Source: Antedon bifida
Lineage: Eukaryota > Echinodermata > Crinoidea > Comatulida > Antedonidae
Length of the DNA stretch: 64,000 bases
Direction: 5' to 3'
Assembly (NCBI GenBank): GCA_963402885.1
Contig: OY727095.1
Coordinates: forward strand, 26,727,001-26,791,000
The notes below the pieces were generated by a model that made no database searches, was not told where the DNA came from, and saw nothing but the letters and a program-made list of their open reading frames with translations. Positions 61,201-64,000 of the stretch are shown in pieces. The position numbers were made by a program, and so were the translations under genes. How positions within the stretch are numbered: the stretch's first letter is position 1; every line of letters starts with the position of its first letter.

Positions 61201-64000
61201 CATATAACTTGGTAACTAACAGTTGGACAAACTTTAAATAGGTCTGAAATTAATCAGAAGATGGATGTTTCTATTCAGTCTAATACAAACTTTTCCAAGA
61301 AACTGACCCAGATTCTTGTTATTGACCTTTGACCTGTACTGGTAGTACACATTTCTATATCTCGAAAACTAGTGGTCGTAAAAGTTTTTTTATGAGAAAT
61401 TGTTAGAAAAATATATATTTATATGTTTTATAATAAAACAGTTTCTATGAAAATGTAAAAGAATCCTATTTATGATAACTAAATTTGTAATTTTTTAACA
61501 TCCAATAGTATTTGTTATGTATTAAAATGTGTTATATTTGCTGATTTTAGGCAATTAACGTAAATTTATCTGAACTATGGATATTTAATGTAAAGTTTGT
61601 TTTCTTTAATATAGAGAAAATGTAATTATCTATTAAATAAGACCATTTAAAAAATATTCTGACAAAAACTTAATTAGTTACAGGTAAAAAAGTGTACTTT
61701 TTACTTTTGAACAGCGCCCTCAATCTTAATTTTCCCAAAAATACCACATTTTATGTGGTTTCAGAAACTGAACTGGTTATAACTATGTACCATGTCTAAA
61801 ATATGTTTCAATGACCATGATTACTCCATGTTTTCCTACTTCGTTTAATACCTATGCGATTTCTGCAACCAGAATGATATTCCAGTTTAAGCTACTGGCA
61901 GCCATGTTGGATTTTGGCCACCATCTTAACAACGAATGACCCATGTCATGCAACATGTCTAAAATATGTTTCAATGAACATGAATACTTATGTGTTGATA
62001 GTTCATTTGCCTATATGTGACTTCTGCAACAAATGAAAATGTGATTTTCCAATTTATTGGCGGCCATTTTGGATTTTGGCCACCATCTTGAAAAATAAAT
62101 GATGACCAGAGTGGCTCCTAGGCAAAAATCAATTGGTAGGTCCCAACGAAGCTCCATGCCAAATTTGGCGCTTTTGTCCACCGTGTCACGATTTCCTCAA
62201 AATTTGTTGTTAAGCCACCTGACTATAAATGCAAATACGGTATTCTTCGTTATTTCTCAATGTTCTTTGCGATTAATGTTGAGCTTCATTTAAACTAACT
62301 AACTTTATTATTGTACAACTTTCCTACATACGCAGAATCTAAATAATAAACATTACAGTTATAAGGCATAAAAAAAAATTTTTTTATGGTAAAGCAAAAG
62401 AAAAATAAATAATATAATTGAATTACATCTTACTTTCCGAACATGTTGGCGCCGTACCACCAAACTTTCCTAAGGTGCATCTGCGAGTTACCGTACCACT
62501 TGAACTCAGTCGGTAGCCTTCATTACAATTGTAACGTGCAACTGTGGATGGGTCGTACAAACCGTCTCTGGGATTGCTCGAAAACACTATGTTTCCATTA
62601 CGTATATTGCTTGGCATAGGACATGGCTCTAAACACGAAACAAGCAAAATCTAATGTTCATTTTAATAGTACAGTTGCTGCTTACGAAAGGTTCAATCAA
62701 TAGCAAGTTGACATCTGACTTTTCTATGCATTGTAATGTATTTATATTTCATTGGGTTGGCTAATTACGTATACATTCGGTAGGTATTATGACCAGAAAA
62801 TTCAAATAGTACTACGCCTACTATGTTGAACGGTGCTATTAAACGCTTAGCTTGTAAATATTTTGCAAATGTTGGGGCACGAAAAACTGTGACTGTTGGG
62901 CTTTCGAAAACCATATTTACTGTGAATTCGAAGACCTAGCCAAACCTTTAGCATTGATTTAATAAGGAAGCAGTGGATTCGAGTTTATTTTAGGTGTTAG
63001 AAGAGATTATTTCATTCGTTAAAATGTTGATGGTTAAACAAAATGTTAAAGGTAACATATATATATAAATATATACATAAACGACCTACTTTCAGTACAA
63101 ACAGGATCAAATGACATTACCATGCCTATGCATTCCCATGTACTTGTATCCGAATTCAAAGTGTAGCCATCTTTACAATTGATTCGGTAAGTAGTGCCTG
63201 GGTCCACACTTTCCCCTGGAATATAATGTGATGGCACCTCCAAATTTTGCGGCACATTTGGCAAAATGCACTCAGCTGAAATTAAATCAAAATATCATAT
63301 CATTATTTAAAGTTATGAATTTGTAAGTCTGTAGATGAACAATTTATTTATTATCATCAGGTTGTATTGTAAATATATGACGTTTACCGTATTCGTTGGT
63401 TTAACTGTTCCTTTATTATTGGTGACATGCTAAAGAATTTCTATGTGTTTTATAAATATAATTAACAGAAAGTATGGGTATAATGATCATGTGATGATAC
63501 ATACTAAGACACTGTGGAATATCGGCAGACCACTCGTTATTGTCTTTACAGAATATGGATAGTTCCCCTTTAAGGTTAAAACCAGGGTCACAGTGAAAGA
63601 TAATAAAGCCTTTGTAGGTGAAGTCGTCATTATCACGTCCGCCATTATCTGGAATCCCTGGATCTCCACAATTGACAGCTAAAAGAAATTAACAAATCCA
63701 AGTTCAAAATATTATCTATGAGATGTTTAAATGTATTATACTTGTAACCTAATGTCTTTAAAAATTGTACTACTGTGATTATGTACATTATTAAATTGCT
63801 AATAGTGAATTAATCCTTGCGCTAATACACAGTTGACAATTCATTCACGACACAAGACATACAAAAAAGATGCTATACAAAAAAAAAAGTCTGGTGAGAT
63901 TATTCTTCAATATATCCAGGACAACCAAGTTTAATATATATGTATCTCTCTAATTATGAGATAAATTCAGATTGTTTTACGAATACTTACTTATATACAA
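45958..64000 (-). CDS. Large mosaic CCP (sushi) / F5/8C / Ig-like extracellular protein, 3' part of gene
   Basis: Twenty complete exons plus one edge exon form a continuous reading frame of about 1,319 codons: 63991->64000, 63505-63678, 63090-63275, 62434-62628, 60076-60243, 59665-59850, 59210-59413, 58684-58866, 57005-57241, 56182-56477, 54796-54946, 54037-54240, 53159-53404, 51578-51901, 50507-50695, 49829-50020, 48928-49113, 48565-48747, 48261-48287, 47598-47735 and 45958-46238, read right to left. Order: 8 CCP, F5/8C, 2 CCP, Ig-like, 4 CCP, two linkers, unknown C-terminal domain. All junctions have GT/AG and are phase 1 except the phase-0 junction inside F5/8C. No membrane segment is seen, so the protein is probably secreted. 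CCP proteins include complement regulators and adhesion proteins; which role applies here is not decidable. The N-terminus lies outside the window. Confidence 0.85.
46239..47597 (-). other. Intron with a tRNA-like sequence
   Basis: Contains the tRNA-like stretch at 47103-47175 and an imperfect hairpin (46381-46424, arms with TGATCTCAAC / TTGAGATCA). The 92-codon ORF at 47227-47505 is low-complexity AT sequence. Confidence 0.5.
47103..47175 (+). tRNA. tRNA-like pseudogene or SINE head
   Basis: Shows an A-box-like TGGTCTAATGG, an anticodon arm (stem TCTGC/GCAGA, loop ATATCAA, anticodon ATC if read as a tRNA) and a B-box-like GGTTCGAGTCT. The T stem is imperfect and no acceptor stem can be formed, so it is probably not functional. 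Confidence 0.35.
47598..47735 (-). CDS. Ser/Asp-rich linker exon with three cysteines
   Basis: 46 codons, phase 1-1, acceptor TTTACTTTCAG, donor GTGAGTAG. A Ser/Thr/Asp stretch (FSFSSSDDTTSSEVSSLL) is followed by AFCSKDVCNIEGVNAFCKK. Not a CCP; the family is not recognised. The Ser/Thr-rich part could be O-glycosylated. Confidence 0.65.
47736..48260 (-). other. Intron, nothing firm
   Basis: AT-rich; contains AAAATAAACGCAACACTG (about 47924), a phrase often seen at ends of DNA transposons. Not enough to call an element. Confidence 0.4.
48261..48287 (-). CDS. 27-bp micro-exon (acidic linker)
   Basis: Bounded by acceptor TTTTTGTCCTAG and donor GTGAGTATTC. It is 27 bases, phase 1-1, and adds DGEIENET after a split codon without disturbing the frame. 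Called from splice sites and frame alone; it may be alternatively included. Confidence 0.55.
48565..48747 (-). CDS. CCP/sushi exon (last CCP)
   Basis: 61 codons, phase 1-1, acceptor AATGTTGTTAG, donor GTAAGTTGC. PQCSVPPVTMWNGIV, VTLICDQGFYIPG, VTCVNGQWNYVFPKTC form a complete CCP pattern with Trp. It is the C-terminal CCP of the protein. Confidence 0.9.
48928..49113 (-). CDS. CCP/sushi exon
   Basis: 62 codons, phase 1-1, acceptor TTTTTGTAG, donor GTATGTATC. TVCDDLPTSIENGYV, VTIFCRNEAVIEG, TINCIEGNWDKQFPSSC form a complete CCP pattern with Trp. Confidence 0.9.
49114..49828 (-). other. Intron, nothing recognised
   Basis: AT-rich. Overlapping 60-codon ORFs on opposite strands (49236-49590) are not supported as exons. 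Confidence 0.5.
49829..50020 (-). CDS. CCP/sushi exon
   Basis: 64 codons, phase 1-1, acceptor AATTTTTAG, donor GTAGGTGA. TICNTPPTQITNGIV, IGIYCNKDFHIP, ISVCIEGKWVPA and RGCIK form a complete CCP pattern. Confidence 0.9.
50507..50695 (-). CDS. CCP/sushi exon
   Basis: 63 codons, phase 1-1, acceptor TTTTTTAG, donor GTAAGTATA. FYCSTPVINNGRG, LSFSCDLTFKLVG, LKCLPSGEWDYD and PYCV form a complete CCP pattern with Trp. Confidence 0.9.
50696..51577 (-). other. Intron with palindromic repeats
   Basis: Holds a foldback repeat (about 50780-50886, arms with ATCAAAC..GACAAAAAAAGTGT, centre TGATGACATCATCA), part of family R3 (51013-51330) and a small inverted repeat with arms GGTTTCCACT / AGTGGGAACC (51388-51449). 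No exon seen. Confidence 0.5.
51578..51901 (-). CDS. Ig-like domain exon
   Basis: 108 codons, phase 1-1, acceptor TTGTTTCAG, donor GTAAGTAAA. IKVQCHVSD supplies the B-strand cysteine and HSGVYTCRDD the F-strand motif (G-x-Y-x-C), with VEVHIV as the last strand. The Trp of the C strand is not obvious, so this is a divergent V/I-set-like domain carried in a single exon. Confidence 0.8.
51902..53158 (-). other. Intron with inverted copy of R1
   Basis: 52045-52290 is the reverse complement of parts of 35741-36185. The remainder shows no exon. Confidence 0.55.
52045..52290 (-). repeat. Dispersed repeat family R1, copy 3 (inverted)
   Basis: Its reverse complement contains CTAGAATGTTTACTCGATGG, GTAAACGACAATGTATTG and CTGAAATTACTGTGTATTCG, as in copies 1 and 2. 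It lacks the CCCATCC..CTTTCGG section those copies share. Confidence 0.6.
53159..53404 (-). CDS. CCP/sushi exon with long N-terminal spacer
   Basis: 82 codons, phase 1-1, acceptor TTGATACAG, donor GTAAGTTC. An acidic leader (PDPEIERNKEQQ) precedes DCLKPTISANT, LITRCRDVGKFRLD, VRTCENGQWTGW and LVTC. All four cysteines and GQW are present. The plus-strand ORF over this exon is only its shadow. Confidence 0.85.
53405..54036 (-). other. Intron with simple repeats
   Basis: Contains a (CATCGC)n-like run (53853-53880) and an (AT)n tract (53918-53944). No exon seen. Confidence 0.6.
54037..54240 (-). CDS. CCP/sushi exon
   Basis: 68 codons, phase 1-1, acceptor AACTAACAG, donor GTAAATC. LSCQIPTVLNSVV, VYITCNTGFIFPNG, TGYCQESTII and RHVC give the four cysteines. 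First module after the F5/8C domain. Confidence 0.85.
54361..54655 (+). mobile_element. SINE-like element
   Basis: The end reads AAAGCGCCTATGAGCATG, GAAAGGGCGCAATATAAAT and then a (TTA)n-rich tail, a 3' end style common to invertebrate SINE/LINE families. A similar tail (GAGCGCCTTATAAATACC, ATT-rich) is at 50370-50410. The family name is not known to me. Confidence 0.45.
54796..54946 (-). CDS. F5/8 type C (discoidin) domain, second exon
   Basis: 50 codons plus one base, entered in phase 0 (acceptor AAATTTTCAG) and left in phase 1 (donor GTAATT). YAQYVKVYPLEWYGKLSLRF and VVACE match the usual end of the domain, where the closing cysteine pairs with the opening one. With the first exon the domain is about 148 residues, a normal length. 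Confidence 0.9.
54947..56181 (-). other. Intron within the F5/8C domain
   Basis: 1.2 kb, AT-rich. No repeat or exon recognised. Confidence 0.5.
56182..56477 (-). CDS. F5/8 type C (discoidin) domain, first exon
   Basis: 98 codons, entered in phase 1 and left in phase 0 (donor GTAAGTTG). Recognisable discoidin features: opening ECTTLVRHANQEFEASS, GRLYRMNGAWIPN, GEWLKVDLRETMKVYG (the W-L-x-V-D-L core) and WVTLYKVGYKKD. Discoidin domains bind phospholipid or glycans on cell surfaces. Confidence 0.9.
56776..56821. repeat. Perfect 22-bp inverted repeat in intron
   Basis: Arms 56776-56797 and 56800-56821 are exact reverse complements around two T residues. It lies between the CCP and F5/8C exons. 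Confidence 0.8.
57005..57241 (-). CDS. CCP-like exon (divergent)
   Basis: 79 codons, phase 1-1, acceptor ATTTCAG, donor GTAAGTTTG. Cysteines in RYCTLHRNPGNGW, IRLGCFGSNYMAT, ERTCKLNTR and LPDCILDTEC. Spacing fits a long CCP with a QW before the fourth cysteine and one extra cysteine at the end, next to the F5/8C domain. Confidence 0.75.
57242..58683 (-). other. Intron with repeat family R3 copy and a long palindrome
   Basis: The segment 57596-58320 shares its start (TCATTTGATTGGAC..TTGTGGGTCACAT) and end (CATTCACCTCATG) with 51013-51330. Within it are AGGCCTAGG-rich runs (57891-57955) and an imperfect hairpin with about 42-base arms (58165-58206 and 58236-58276). No exon was found; the 137-codon minus-strand ORF at 57598-58011 lies wholly in repeat sequence. 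Confidence 0.5.
58684..58866 (-). CDS. CCP/sushi exon
   Basis: 61 codons, phase 1-1, acceptor TTGTTTAG, donor GTAAATCC. SCNIAQPPKYGSYE, IQFNCDSSHPRN, VLQCDSIVLQVPQC give four cysteines. The Trp is missing and the final loop is short, so this is a divergent CCP. Confidence 0.8.
59210..59413 (-). CDS. CCP/sushi exon (source of the truncated copy at 35.5 kb)
   Basis: 68 codons, phase 1-1, acceptor TTATTAG, donor GTAAGTTT. TCPIVEIEHATVTYT, RSVKCNNPHIISG, SDCLATGSWSYD and PRCEKR fit a CCP, with Trp between the third and fourth cysteine. Its first half and upstream intron are repeated at 35532-35668. Confidence 0.9.
59665..59850 (-). CDS. CCP/sushi exon
   Basis: 62 codons, phase 1-1, acceptor CTTGTAAAG, donor GTAAGTTT. 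PCPPLSGEDHL, KATFTCDDIHFEPS, VTCRRGQFPRVTC carry the four cysteines. Phe takes the place of the usual Trp. Confidence 0.85.
60076..60243 (-). CDS. CCP/sushi exon (short)
   Basis: 56 codons, phase 1-1, acceptor ATTCACAG, donor GTAAATTG. TCDIPYVANSE, VTFTCHNGYTSND, LMCQNEDLN and PECVE give four cysteines. The last segment is short and has no Trp. Confidence 0.85.
60529..62223. mobile_element. 1.7-kb TIR (foldback) element with TA target duplication
   Basis: Left end GTCAGGTGGCTTA (60529) is matched inverted by TAAGCCACCTGAC (ending 62223). Flanking TA at 60527-60528 and 62224-62225 looks like a target-site duplication. The terminal inverted repeats extend about 165 bases (to about 60694 and from about 62050) and include ACACGGTGGACAAAAGC and CCAAGATGGCGGCC-type motifs. 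A second, inner pair of related repeats lies near 60807 and 61890. No transposase ORF, so it is non-autonomous. TA duplication is typical of Tc1/mariner-like elements, but the family is not certain. Confidence 0.7.
61002..61335 (-). promoter_or_regulatory. Three perfect DR1 nuclear-receptor-type sites in the intronic element
   Basis: TGACCTTTGACCT (reverse complement AGGTCAAAGGTCA) occurs at 61002-61014, 61182-61194 and 61323-61335. Known: AGGTCA direct repeats spaced by one base bind RXR heterodimers and HNF4-type receptors. Binding here is untested inference. Confidence 0.45.
62434..62628 (-). CDS. CCP/sushi exon
   Basis: 65 codons, phase 1-1, donor GTAAGATG. Pattern PCPMPSNIRNGN, ARYNCNEGYRLSSSG, TRRCTLGKFG and PTCSE gives four cysteines with the NG and GY landmarks of CCP modules. 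Confidence 0.9.
63090..63275 (-). CDS. CCP/sushi exon
   Basis: 62 codons, phase 1-1, acceptor TTTCAG, donor GTAGGTCG. Cysteines in ECILPNVPQNL, YRINCKDGYTLNSD, TWECIGM and DPVCTE fit a CCP module. The usual Trp near the fourth cysteine is missing. Confidence 0.85.
63505..63678 (-). CDS. CCP/sushi exon (1st complete)
   Basis: 58 codons, phase 1-1, acceptor CTTTTAG, donor GTATGTATC. It shows the CCP pattern: VNCGDPGIPDNGG at the start, FHCDPGFNLKG in the middle, IFCKDNNEW and a final PQCL. All four cysteines and the Trp before the last Cys are present. This is the most canonical module in the gene. Confidence 0.9.
63991..64000 (-). CDS. Edge exon (partial)
   Basis: A consensus donor (GTAAGTATTC, minus strand) at 63981-63990 implies an exon beginning at 63991 and running out of the window. 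Only ten bases are visible. Confidence 0.55.

Larger units (their letters stand above)
60244..62433 (-). other. Intron (2.2 kb) hosting a foldback transposon
   Basis: Most of this intron is the inverted-repeat element described at 60529-62223. No exon was found inside; the ORFs here (for example 60636-60983) fall in the element. Confidence 0.7.

Overview
The window is eukaryotic and most likely comes from a marine invertebrate deuterostome; an echinoderm is my best guess. The reasons are small phase-1 exons encoding sushi (CCP), discoidin (F5/8C) and Ig modules on the minus strand, many AGGCCTA-type motifs, and AT-rich introns full of foldback repeats. The species cannot be fixed from sequence alone. 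There are no bacterial-style genes, rRNA genes or CRISPR arrays.

Region 1 (1-35012) is one uninterrupted head-to-tail array of 26 complete and 1 partial repeat units, mostly 1.14-1.25 kb, with some of 1.4-2.4 kb. Every unit ends in the same way: a 10-base arm (usually GCGGATAACC), a small hairpin (AACTCGTC / GACGAGTT), CAAAT and CTAGT. Many units begin with a hairpin whose first arm (GGTTATCCGC) is the reverse complement of the 3' arm. This is the layout of the asymmetric terminal inverted repeats of Helentron/Helitron2-type rolling-circle transposons. No unit has a credible ORF, so they look non-autonomous. The 5' and 3' arms change together between subfamilies: GGTTATCCGC/GCGGATAACC, AGTTATCCGC/GCGGATAACT and AGGCTATCGC/GCGATAGCCT. 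The units carry palindromic TGACGTCA (CRE-type) sites, one of them just upstream of a TATAAAATA box, and a GC-alternating core. The array stops exactly at a CTAGT 3' end at 35012.

Region 2 (35013-45957) is mostly intergenic. It holds a truncated copy of a CCP exon that has its intact counterpart at 59.2-59.4 kb, an isolated candidate signal-peptide exon on the minus strand (39067-39127), a broken LINE reverse-transcriptase 3' end, several duplicated or inverted repeat families, and an old orphan fragment of the array element (about 44.4-44.6 kb).

Region 3 (45958-64000) is the 3' part of one large minus-strand gene for a secreted or extracellular mosaic protein. I could place 20 complete exons and the edge of one more. 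In N-to-C order they encode eight CCP modules, an F5/8C domain (two exons), two CCPs, an Ig-like domain, four CCPs, two short linker exons (one only 27 bp) and an unrecognised C-terminal domain with the stop codon. Apart from the internal F5/8C junction, all junctions are phase 1, the pattern expected of module shuffling. The 5' end lies beyond 64000. Complement-related or adhesion function is inferred only from domain content. Introns carry a 1.7-kb foldback transposon with three perfect nuclear-receptor DR1 sites, a SINE-like element, palindromes and a tRNA-like sequence.
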